From: an uncultured Clostridia bacterium
GTDB taxonomy: Bacteria; Bacillota; Clostridia; TANB77; CAG-508
Reading direction: 5' to 3'
Length of the DNA stretch: 11,943 nt
Assembly: GCA_934179885.1 (NCBI GenBank)
Contig: CAKPQY010000008.1
Span: 1 to 11,943, forward strand
Shown here: one piece after another, positions 5,921 to 11,943 of the stretch
Layout: each line of letters starts with the position of its first letter
How positions within the stretch are numbered: the stretch's first letter is position 1
Translations under genes and position numbers: made by a program
The notes under the pieces: generated by a model
The model's input: the letters and a program-made list of their open reading frames with translations, nothing else
Databases searched by the model: none
Told to the model about the DNA's origin: nothing

Positions 5921-6538
5921 TTAATTTGAAGCATTTTCATATAATTCATATCCATATTTATTATTTGTTATTTTGTAAGCTAATCTTGTAATCATACAAG
6001 TTTGTGCAAAATATCCAAATATAATTATGTTAGAAATCACATTATTTTTGATGATTACTGCTATTACCAAACCTATAATAAAGGAAATATATGATAATAT
6101 TTGTTTTTGTTTTCTAACTTTTTTACTTATAATTGGTACATCTTCTGTATCCGCTGGAGCATAAAGTTTTATCATAATAATTCCGAATACTCCAACTGCA
6201 GTAGCTAGAAAATATTTTGTAATATCATCTAATATAATGTTTTTTGCTAAAAATGCTATTCCACAATAAAATGTAGTTGTTGATATTATACATCCTATAT
6301 GTGTTTTTAAATGAAATCCTCCAGAAGTTCCTCTGTATGGTGCTAATATTAAGAATGTAATCAAAGTTAATTTGAATACTCCCAATATGTATGCCATGAG
6401 CAACATTATAAAGAATTTTGGTACTTCTCCCAAAAGTACTTGAAGCCCGTAATTTATTACTTCTGCTCTTTCGTCGTCAACATCTGGCATTTCTTTTCTG
6501 ATTTTGTTGGTTAGAGACTGCGTGATTTTATCTAACAT
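5921..6538 (-). CDS. agrB: AgrB-like peptide-processing membrane endopeptidase
   Basis: A 205-residue integral membrane protease that should cut the AgrD tail and help form and export the cyclic peptide. The catalytic region is plain: LAPYRGTSGGFHLKTHIGC (65-83) with Arg69, His76 and Cys83, the His/Cys pair 7 residues apart as in S. aureus AgrB (His77, Cys84). The later LYAPADTEDVPI (125-136) motif and KKVRKQK basic loop are also family features. Hydrophobic segments lie near 40-66, 82-99, 108-125, 148-164 and 168-186. Length fits the family (about 190-210). The ribosome site, GGGGTGA, is weaker than that of agrD, which suits an enzyme made in smaller amounts than its substrate. agrD follows on the same strand. 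Confidence 0.92.
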   Translation of the reverse strand: MLDKITQSLTNKIRKEMPDVDDERAEVINYGLQVLLGEVPKFFIMLLMAYILGVFKLTLITFLILAPYRGTSGGFHLKTHIGCIISTTTFYCGIAFLAKNIILDDITKYFLATAVGVFGIIMIKLYAPADTEDVPIISKKVRKQKQILSYISFIIGLVIAVIIKNNVISNIIIFGYFAQTCMITRLAYKITNNKYGYELYENASN

Positions 6539-6579
6539 TTTCTCACCCCACTTTTTTCTTATGTTGAATTTATTTTAAC

Positions 6580-6614
6580 ACTATAATTTTTCTATGACCT
6601 TTTATTTTATAAAA
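6580..6614 (-). promoter_or_regulatory. Possible agrBD promoter with weak -35
   Basis: On the minus strand TATAGT (6585-6580) could be a -10 with a start near 6573. The -35 position 17 bases upstream reads AAAATA, which is poor and would suit an activator-dependent promoter. The inverted repeat TTTTATAAAA covers it (6605-6614) and recurs at 6671-6680. In this AT-rich DNA the call is weak. Confidence 0.3.
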
Positions 6615-6691
6615 TGTTTATTTTGTTTTACATTAAATTTTCTTTTTATTTTCGTAAAATATTTTGTTAATTTTATAAAATTTTATAAATA

Positions 6692-6720
6692 CAAAAAAGG
6701 ATAAATTTTAAAATTTATCC
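6692..6720 (-). terminator. Terminator after the pseudouridine synthase gene
   Basis: On the minus strand GGATAAATTTT pairs with AAAATTTATCC (6720-6699), a perfect 22-base palindrome, followed by TTTTTT (6698-6693). It starts directly after the stop codon at 6721 and ends the minus-strand cluster that begins at 8460 or 8709. Confidence 0.85.
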
Positions 6721-7411
6721 CTAGAAATTATTTATATCTTTTAAAATGCACCATGTTCCAATGCTCTCTGGCAAATCTTTAAATGTCATTTTTCCTTTAG
6801 TTATTGGATGCTCAATTGTTAATTCATATGCCCATAAAGCTATTTGTTTTCCTTGTCCTCTTGTTCCATATTTTTGGTCACCAAAAATGCTATGTCCAAA
6901 ATGTGAAAGCTGTACACGTATTTGATGATGTCTTCCTGTATGCAAATTTATTTTTACTAAGCTTAAGTTTTTAACTTCATTATAAGTTATAACTTCATAA
7001 TCTAATTTTGCCAGTTTAGCATTTTTCTTATCCTTGCTTACAACTTTACTCATATTGTTTCTTTCATCTTTATATAAGTAATCTTCTAACGTTCCGCTTC
7101 TGCTTTTCAATTTTTCCATCAACAACAGCTAAATATTTCTTTTTAAAAGTTTTATTTCTTACCTGTTCACTTAATCTGCTTGCAGCTTTTGAAGTTTTGG
7201 CAAATATCATAATTCCACCAACTGGTCTATCTAACCTATGTACTAGTCCTAAATAAACATTTCCTGGTTTATTATATTTTTCTTTTATATATTGTTTTAC
7301 AATTGTTAACATATCAATGTCACCAGTTTTATCTGACTGTGATGGAATATTAGGTATTTTTTCTACTACTATTATATGGTTATCTTCATATATTACTTTT
7401 AAATTTTGCAT
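6721..7411 (-). pseudogene. RluA-family pseudouridine synthase, broken by a +1 frameshift
   Basis: Two overlapping frames make one enzyme of about 229 residues. The first (from the ATG at 7411) has KVIYEDNHIIVVEKIPNIPS and the catalytic motif GLVHRLDRPVGGIMIFAKT (55-73, Asp61), then runs out of frame after VVDGKIEKQ. The second frame continues at SGTLEDYLYKDERNN and carries LHTGRHHQIRVQLSH and FGDQKYG, the second conserved region of the family. The switch falls at about 7096-7102, where deleting one base (an A on the coding strand after CAG) restores a single frame. Intact relatives pseudouridylate rRNA or tRNA uridines. The ATG follows the methyltransferase stop codon (TAA) directly, with GGGAGA inside that gene. 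A sequencing error, a true mutation or a shift during translation are all possible; no slippery heptamer is visible. Confidence 0.85.
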
Positions 7412-8275
7412 TTATTTCTCCCATCTTCCATATATACCGCAAGGCAAAACTAATTTTGAATCTTCCATTGGAATTCCAATTTCTCCTGATTCTAGTTTTC
7501 CCTTATATTTTTTACTTACTGTTAAGTTTAAAATATCTTCTAATACTTTGCTTGATATTCCAGTTGTATACGAATTTATTAAGAAAAATAATGGATTATC
7601 TGATAATACATTTGTACATAAATCTACTAAATCATATATGTTATTTTCGAATTGCCAAACTTCTCCTTTAGCCCCTCTTCCATATGATGGTGGGTCCATT
7701 ATTATTGCATCATATTTGTTGCCTCTCCTTATTTCTCTATTTACAAATTTTACAACATCATCAACAATAAATCTAACTGGTCTATTTTGTAATCCTGAAC
7801 TTTCTATATTTTCCTTTGCCCATGTTGTCATTCCTTTTGAGCTATCTATATGACATACACTTGCTCCTGCATATGCACATGCAACTGTTGCCCCACCTGT
7901 ATATGCAAATAAATTTAGCACTTTTATCTCTCTTTTTTCTGATTTAATTTTATTTATCATCCAGTCCCAGTTAACAGCTTGCTCTGGAAATAATCCTGTA
8001 TGTTTGAATCCCATTGGTTTAATATTAAATGTTAGATCTTTGTATTTTATTTGCCATTGTTTTGGCATTTTTTTATTAAATTCCCATGAACCTCCACCAG
8101 AACTACTTCTGTGATATGTTGCATTTATTTCTTTCCATTTTTTTGGAAAACTTTTATCTTTCCATATTATTTGTGGGTCTGGTCTTGATAAAATTACATC
8201 TCCCCATTTTTCTAATTTTTGACCATCTGCCATATCTAGTATTTTATAATCTTTCCATTCATTTGCTAGTTTCAT
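7412..8275 (-). CDS. Class I SAM-dependent methyltransferase, RlmI/COG1092 type
   Basis: A 287-residue cytoplasmic methyltransferase. The SAM fold is clear: VLNLFAYTGGATVACAYAGA (119-138, motif I), CHIDSS (141-146, acidic loop Asp144), FIVDDVVKFV (169-178), and DAIIMDPPSYGRG (189-201, the DPPSY motif). This is the PF10672 group that contains RlmI-like 23S rRNA methyltransferases. It lacks the N-terminal PUA domain of E. coli RlmI; the first 110 residues are instead a compact domain with SSSGGGSWEF and GLFPEQAVNWDWM. The next gene is a pseudouridine synthase relative, so RNA modification is a reasonable theme. The ATG at 8275 is preceded directly by an in-frame TAA and has no good ribosome site close by; a strong GGAGG lies 33 bases upstream. 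The substrate is not known. Confidence 0.8.
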   Translation of the reverse strand: MKLANEWKDYKILDMADGQKLEKWGDVILSRPDPQIIWKDKSFPKKWKEINATYHRSSSGGGSWEFNKKMPKQWQIKYKDLTFNIKPMGFKHTGLFPEQAVNWDWMINKIKSEKREIKVLNLFAYTGGATVACAYAGASVCHIDSSKGMTTWAKENIESSGLQNRPVRFIVDDVVKFVNREIRRGNKYDAIIMDPPSYGRGAKGEVWQFENNIYDLVDLCTNVLSDNPLFFLINSYTTGISSKVLEDILNLTVSKKYKGKLESGEIGIPMEDSKLVLPCGIYGRWEK

Positions 8276-8319
8276 TTATTTTTTTATAGCTTGTTAAATA
8301 GCTACTATCCTCCTCTTTT

Positions 8320-8460
8320 TTAGAATAACTCTAAAGTTTCTTTTAAATTTTTCATTGCTTCTTCTATTGTTTTGCCTTGAGATGCAATGTTGTTATCTAA
8401 ACATTTTGCGACATACCATTTTTCTTCTTTTTGTATATTTACATTGTATTCGATATTCAT
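8320..8460 (-). CDS. Small HicB-like protein (orphan antitoxin-type domain)
   Basis: A 46-residue reading frame: MNIEYNVNIQKEEKWYVAKC, then LDNNIASQGKTIEEAMKNLK and ETLELF. This fits the HicB/UPF0150 N-terminal domain (xYxVxxxxxxxxWYVAxCxxxxxASQGxTxEEAxxNLxExxEL). Family members usually run a few residues further (LYLE...) and often have a C-terminal DNA-binding part, so this one stops at the very end of the domain. No HicA toxin gene adjoins it. AAAGGA lies 10 bases before the ATG and a good promoter lies further upstream. It heads the methyltransferase/pseudouridine synthase cluster. Antitoxin activity is doubtful without a partner; many such short orphans occur in Clostridia. Confidence 0.65.
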   Translation of the reverse strand: MNIEYNVNIQKEEKWYVAKCLDNNIASQGKTIEEAMKNLKETLELF

Positions 8461-8486
8461 ATAATCGCATTCCTTTCTGTCTTGTA

Positions 8487-8515
8487 ATTATACTATATAT
8501 TTTTATATTTTTCAA
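8487..8515 (-). promoter_or_regulatory. Promoter of the hicB-like/methyltransferase cluster
   Basis: On the minus strand TTGAAA (8515-8510), a 17-base spacer and TATAAT (8492-8487) match the vegetative consensus in 11 of 12 positions. The -35 overlaps the stop codon of the 65-residue gene upstream. The start site should be near 8480, about 20 bases before the ATG. Confidence 0.7.
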
Positions 8516-8709
8516 ATATTTTCCAAAATTTTCATAAAACTATATATTAAATAAAAATTTATTCCACATAAAACAATAAAACTAGTAAATATTGCAGACA
8601 TAAATTTATGATTTTCCAAAAAGTTTAGCACCTTATGTGTAGTCTTTTCTTTTGGAATTTCTAGCCTGTCCAATTTTGTATTATACTTAACATTAAAAAC
8701 ATTTTCCAT
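8512..8709 (-). CDS. Hypothetical small single-pass membrane protein
   Basis: A 65-residue protein of unknown function. Residues 1-34 are polar and charged (KLDRLEIPKEKTTHKVLNF) and residues 37-60 form one hydrophobic helix (SAIFTSFIVLCGINFYLIYSF), so it should sit in the membrane with the charged end inside. GGGGGGA lies 6 bases before the ATG. TATAAT at 8734-8729 on the minus strand may be its -10, with no clear -35. I see no family motif; the gene call rests on the ribosome site, the sensible composition and its place between two promoters. Confidence 0.55.
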   Translation of the reverse strand: MENVFNVKYNTKLDRLEIPKEKTTHKVLNFLENHKFMSAIFTSFIVLCGINFYLIYSFMKILENI

Positions 8710-8780
8710 TTAAAATCCCCCCATTTTTATTATATATATGCATACTATTTTCAAAATATTCCAATTATCCTAAATTTTTC

Positions 8781-8809
8781 TTGTTAAAAATATTATTTAA
8801 TGTTATAAT
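8781..8809 (+). promoter_or_regulatory. Promoter of the membrane glycosyltransferase gene
   Basis: TTGTTA (8781-8786), 17 bases and TATAAT (8804-8809), with a likely start near 8816 and a leader of about 38 bases. It lies back to back with the minus-strand gene that starts at 8709. Confidence 0.65.
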
Positions 8810-8853
8810 CTTTTTGATACTAATCAACTTAATTTAGAAAGGTTTGATTTTTA

Positions 8854-10419
8854 ATGTTAAAAAATAAAGAAACTTTAAAGAATTTTTTTGTAATCATTTT
8901 AATTGCTATAATGTCTGGAATCATATTTTTTTATCAAACAAAAAAAGTTGGATTTCATGAAGATGAAATGTATACTATTGCTTCATCTGTAAATCCTGAT
9001 AATGGACTTATGTCAGCATATGGAGAAGATAATACACCTAAATGGTTAACAAAAGAGTACGTTAAAGATTATATAACATTATCTCATGATAATTATCTTA
9101 ATTTAAAATCAGTTTATCTTAATCAATCATATGATAATCACCCTCCATTTTTTTATACTTTAGTACATTTTTCTAGTATATTTTTTGGTGGTCAGTTTTC
9201 AAAATATATTACATTTGTTGTAAATATAATTGCATTTATATTAAGTTGTTTGGTAATTGCAAAGATTTTAAAACTATTGGGTAAAGATAATTTAATAATT
9301 GGAACTTTAATTCTTTATGGACTTTCCATGGGAACAATTACAATGGTAATTTATCAAAGGATGTATATGCTTTTAACATTTTTTATATTACTTTATTTTT
9401 ATTATAATTTAAAAATATATAAAAATGACTTTGCTCTGACTAAAAAAACAATTATTCAATTAGGAATAATAACAGTGTTGGGCTTTTTAACACAATACTT
9501 CTTTGCAATTTATGCTTTTTTAATTTTTACATTAATGATTATCAAAATGATTAGATGTAAAAAAGATAAGAAAATTATAAAAAAATATGTGATTTCTCAT
9601 ATAGTATATGCTGTTTTAGGTATTGTTTTATTTGTACCATGTATTTATCACTTATTCTTTTCAAGTAGAGGTTTATCAAATTTAGGTAATAGCAATTATT
9701 TTTCACATCTTTATGATTATTTAAAACATCTTGCATATGCTTTTACAATAAACAATACTAACACATTATTAATGATTTCTGTTTTATTAATATTTTTTGT
9801 TGGTCTAATGTTTTTAATAAAAAAAACTAAGGACAAATTTGTTATTTTATTAACTGTTATTCCAAGTATAATTTACTTTTTGGTAGCAGTAAAATTAACA
9901 TCATTTCAAGAATTAAGATATATAATGCCAGTTATTCCTTTTGTATGTATTACTTTATTTTTAATATTTGACTGTATTTTTAAATTTAAATATAAAAATG
10001 CTGTAATGATATTAATAGCAATAATGTTATCACTAAATGGATTTATTTTTTCTAAACCTAAATTTTTATTTGAAGAATATGCTAATTGTTTAGAAATTGC
10101 TGAACATAATCAAGATAAATCTTTTGTTTATGTGTATGATAATTTTTTTAACCATATGCAAAGCTTGCCAGAAATGATGATTTATGAAAAAACTTTAATA
10201 ATAAATGCTAATAGAGATGAATTACAATTTGTAATTCATAATGATGAATTAAATTTTGAAGATTCTTATATTTTATGTATAAAGTCTTATATGGATAATG
10301 ATTCAATTTTAAATGAAATAAAGAATAATACTGATTTTAAAAATGTAACTGAACTTTATAAATCTAATGGTTCCTCAACTGAGATGATAAGTAATAACTT
10401 GTATTTAGTATCAAAATAG
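8854..10419 (+). CDS. GT-C fold (GT39/ArnT-like) membrane glycosyltransferase
   Basis: A 521-residue polytopic membrane protein. After a first transmembrane helix (11-27) the outside loop carries GFHEDEMYTIAS (33-44); the paired acids in this place are the usual catalytic/metal site of GT-C enzymes that use a lipid-linked sugar. YDNHPPFFYTLVHFSS (93-108) matches the HPP motif that opens the second helix in GT39-type proteins. About ten further helices fill 116-415, and a soluble C-terminal part follows (about 420-521). It probably moves a sugar from a polyprenyl carrier to a wall polymer, glycolipid or protein on the outer face. AGAAAGG lies 11 bases before the ATG. No other sugar gene adjoins it, so the acceptor cannot be guessed. 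Confidence 0.75.
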   Translation: MLKNKETLKNFFVIILIAIMSGIIFFYQTKKVGFHEDEMYTIASSVNPDNGLMSAYGEDNTPKWLTKEYVKDYITLSHDNYLNLKSVYLNQSYDNHPPFFYTLVHFSSIFFGGQFSKYITFVVNIIAFILSCLVIAKILKLLGKDNLIIGTLILYGLSMGTITMVIYQRMYMLLTFFILLYFYYNLKIYKNDFALTKKTIIQLGIITVLGFLTQYFFAIYAFLIFTLMIIKMIRCKKDKKIIKKYVISHIVYAVLGIVLFVPCIYHLFFSSRGLSNLGNSNYFSHLYDYLKHLAYAFTINNTNTLLMISVLLIFFVGLMFLIKKTKDKFVILLTVIPSIIYFLVAVKLTSFQELRYIMPVIPFVCITLFLIFDCIFKFKYKNAVMILIAIMLSLNGFIFSKPKFLFEEYANCLEIAEHNQDKSFVYVYDNFFNHMQSLPEMMIYEKTLIINANRDELQFVIHNDELNFEDSYILCIKSYMDNDSILNEIKNNTDFKNVTELYKSNGSSTEMISNNLYLVSK

Positions 10420-10448
10420 CGTTAAATAGGCTTGTTATTTGCTTTTTT
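10418..10448 (+). terminator. Weak terminator after the glycosyltransferase gene
   Basis: AGC and AAATA (10418-10428) can pair with TATTT and GCT (10436-10443) with a 3-base bulge, followed by TTTTT. The stem is weak and overlaps the next gene's -35, so some read-through is likely. Confidence 0.3.
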
Positions 10449-10467
10449 GATTGTTTTGTGCTATAAT
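10439..10467 (+). promoter_or_regulatory. Extended -10 promoter for the small two-TM protein
   Basis: TTGCTT (10439-10444), 17 bases and TATAAT (10462-10467), with TG one base before the -10 (10459-10460). The likely start is near 10474. Confidence 0.6.
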
Positions 10468-10517
10468 TTAGTTATGTAGAGCAAATGCTCGAAAAGAACG
10501 CAATGGAGGTAGACATA

Positions 10518-10850
10518 ATGAATTTAAGAAAGGTATTATTTGTTGCAGGGAAATTTGCAGTTGGAGGGATATTAATTATGTTCCTTGCTGTACTAGTAAA
10601 AAATCGTTCAGATTTTTTAATGTTTGGTATTGGATTGCTTGTTTCCTTTGTTTTGGGAGGAGCAATAATGTTTCTTTCTCTTTTAAAAGATTTAAGTTCT
10701 CTTATTAAGAGTAACAAATTGCTAACCTGGAAGTTAGAAAGAGTGCAGAAGCAACTCTCAGAATCTAATCAGGAGAATAATGAGCTATATGAAGCTTTAA
10801 CACCTGAGCAGCTAGCAGACATTATCGAAAAGATTGAAAAGTCTGCTTAA
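10518..10850 (+). CDS. Hypothetical two-TM protein with C-terminal coiled coil
   Basis: A 110-residue protein of unknown function. Two hydrophobic helices (about 6-27 and 33-56) are joined by the short charged loop KNRSD, so both ends should be on the same side, probably the cytoplasm. Residues 58-92 are polar and helical with heptad-like spacing (LERVQKQLSESNQENNEL), as in a coiled coil. The end reads LTPEQLADIIEKIEKSA. An ATG at 10485 would add 11 residues but has no ribosome site; GGAGGT (10505-10510) lies 7 bases before the ATG at 10518, which decides the start. It has its own promoter and a strong terminator, so it is a single-gene unit. Confidence 0.7.
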   Translation: MNLRKVLFVAGKFAVGGILIMFLAVLVKNRSDFLMFGIGLLVSFVLGGAIMFLSLLKDLSSLIKSNKLLTWKLERVQKQLSESNQENNELYEALTPEQLADIIEKIEKSA

Positions 10851-10857
10851 ACCTTTT

Positions 10858-10884
10858 GAGACACCTAGTTTAGGTGTCTCTTTT
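10858..10884 (+). terminator. Terminator of the small two-TM gene, overlapping the uvrC 3' end
   Basis: GAGACACCTA (10858-10867) pairs perfectly with TAGGTGTCTC (10871-10880) around GTT, followed by TTTT. It works for the plus strand; on the minus strand the hairpin is followed by AAAAGG. The uvrC stop codon (10872-10870) lies in its loop and stem. Confidence 0.85.
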
Positions 10885-11943
10885 CAATTCTTCTATAATT
10901 TTCTTATTAATTCCTTTAACTTGCATCAATTCTTCTTTTGAGGCTTGTTTTATTTTTTCTACACTACCAAAATGTTTTAATAGAGCTTTTTTCTTTGCCT
11001 CTCCTATTCCTGTTATATCATCTAACTCTGATCTTGTAATTGCTTGTTCTCTTAATTTTCTGTGATAGCTAATTGCTGTATCATGCACTGTATCTTGGAA
11101 TTTTGTTATTAAATTCATTAAATTTTCTGAAATTGGTATTTCGTTTCGATTTTCATCTATTAATGCTCTTGTTTGGTGTTTATCATTTTTTACCATTCCA
11201 AATACTTTTATGTCTATATTTTCATATTTATTTATGGCATTTTTTATAGCTCTAATTTGTGTTATTCCTCCATCTGCAAAAATTACATCTGGCAATTTTC
11301 CGAACCCTGAATCTTCTTTTTCTATTGAATGTGCTAATCTCCTTGTAACAACTTCTTCCATACATTTAGGGTCGTCTTGCTTTAAAACTGTTTTTATTTT
11401 AAATCTTCTTGATAAATTCTTTTTTATAATTCCATCTTGCATTACACACATTCCTGCTACCATAAATTCACCTGAAATATTTGATATATCATATGTTTCT
11501 ATTTTTCTTGGTAGTTTGTCCATTTTTAAAACTTCTTTTAGTTCCATTAGAATTTCTGATTTATCTTTTTCTTTGTTTTCTAATGTTACTTTGCTATTCA
11601 TTTCTGCCATTTCTACAAATCTTAATTTTTCGCCTTTTTTAGGGCTCTTTAATTCCACTTTTTTCCCTAAAATTGTGGATAACCATTCCTCCAAAACAGC
11701 TTTTTCGGGTAATTCTTCTCTTAACATTATTTTGCTTGGAATGTTTGGATTATCTAAATAGTATTGTTTGATAAATCCTGATAATATTTCGCTATCTTCC
11801 ATATCTTTTAATTCTGGAAAAAAGTAATGTTCTCTTCCTATCATCTTGCTACCACGCACAAAAAATATTTCTATACATACATCTAATTCTGATTTGTATA
11901 ATCCTATTACATCTATATTATTTTCTGAAATATTAGATACTTT
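10870..11943 (-). CDS. uvrC: UvrC, excinuclease ABC subunit C, C-terminal part (cut by right window edge)
   Basis: The frame is open to the right edge (357 codons visible of a family usually near 600). It begins VSNISENNIDVIGLYKSELD just inside the edge and continues IEIFFVRGSKMIGREHYFF, the conserved stretch after the UVR motif. The RNase H-like half follows, with ETYDISNISGEFMVAGMCVM (first catalytic Asp), LPDVIFADGGITQI and HDTAISYHRKLREQ. The end holds a double helix-hairpin-helix: DDITGIGEAKKKALLKHFGS and MQVKGINKKIIEEL. UvrC makes both cuts around a DNA lesion with UvrA and UvrB; this half makes the 5' cut. The GIY-YIG half lies outside the window. The end overlaps the terminator of the convergent gene. 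Confidence 0.95.
   Translation of the reverse strand, partial: KVSNISENNIDVIGLYKSELDVCIEIFFVRGSKMIGREHYFFPELKDMEDSEILSGFIKQYYLDNPNIPSKIMLREELPEKAVLEEWLSTILGKKVELKSPKKGEKLRFVEMAEMNSKVTLENKEKDKSEILMELKEVLKMDKLPRKIETYDISNISGEFMVAGMCVMQDGIIKKNLSRRFKIKTVLKQDDPKCMEEVVTRRLAHSIEKEDSGFGKLPDVIFADGGITQIRAIKNAINKYENIDIKVFGMVKNDKHQTRALIDENRNEIPISENLMNLITKFQDTVHDTAISYHRKLREQAITRSELDDITGIGEAKKKALLKHFGSVEKIKQASKEELMQVKGINKKIIEELKRDT

Noticed and set aside
5797..5991. Plus-strand 64-codon frame across agrD and the end of agrB
   Set aside because: It is a shadow of agrB/agrD, with a hydrophobic, low-complexity translation and no ribosome site.
6600..6690. A short AT repeat array as a CRISPR or origin element
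   Set aside because: Repeats are few, unevenly spaced and composed only of A and T with no unique spacers; base composition alone could give this.
7317..7853. Plus-strand open frame of 178 codons opposite the methyltransferase and pseudouridine synthase
   Set aside because: It is antisense to genes with clear motifs, has no ribosome site and shows no family pattern. The same holds for 11210-11761 opposite uvrC.

Overview
The window is very AT-rich, densely coded and has Gram-positive style Shine-Dalgarno sites (GGAGG, GGAGGTGA). The gene set is yqfC/yqfD, a PdaA-type deacetylase, an agr quorum-sensing locus, a PF10672-type methyltransferase and uvrC. This points to an endospore-forming Firmicute of the class Clostridia. 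I cannot name a species from sequence alone.

Layout, left to right. (1) 1-3012, minus strand, sporulation-flavoured block: a pdaA-like polysaccharide deacetylase, then a 469-residue protein with three HTH-like repeats and a sigma-factor-like core, then yqfC and the start of yqfD, which runs off the left edge. (2) 3013-3528: a 516-base non-coding stretch holding a long palindrome, what may be the tail of a dead Rpn-type transposase gene, and a strong promoter for agrA. (3) 3529-6538: a complete agr quorum-sensing set in an unusual arrangement. agrA-agrC lie on the plus strand and agrB-agrD on the minus strand, meeting tail to tail over a stack of hairpins. (4) 6692-8709, minus strand: a small membrane protein, a HicB-like small protein, an RlmI-type methyltransferase and an RluA-family pseudouridine synthase broken by a +1 frameshift, ended by a clear terminator. 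(5) 8710-10880, plus strand: a GT-C/GT39-like membrane glycosyltransferase and a small two-TM coiled-coil protein, each with its own promoter. (6) 10870-11943, minus strand: the C-terminal part of uvrC, which enters from the right edge.

How the genes work together. AgrB should process AgrD into a thiolactone or lactone peptide. AgrC senses it and phosphorylates AgrA, a LytTR-domain regulator that probably feeds back on the locus. yqfC, yqfD and pdaA belong to forespore/cortex biology. The sigma-like repeat protein between them has a perfect TTGACA-N17-TATAAT promoter and is the least explained gene here.

The points most worth a second look are the sigma-like triple-repeat protein, the AgrD core whose ring would be seven residues by alignment, the convergent split agr layout with its hairpins, and the frameshifted pseudouridine synthase. 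I saw no CRISPR array, tRNA, rRNA or intact mobile element.
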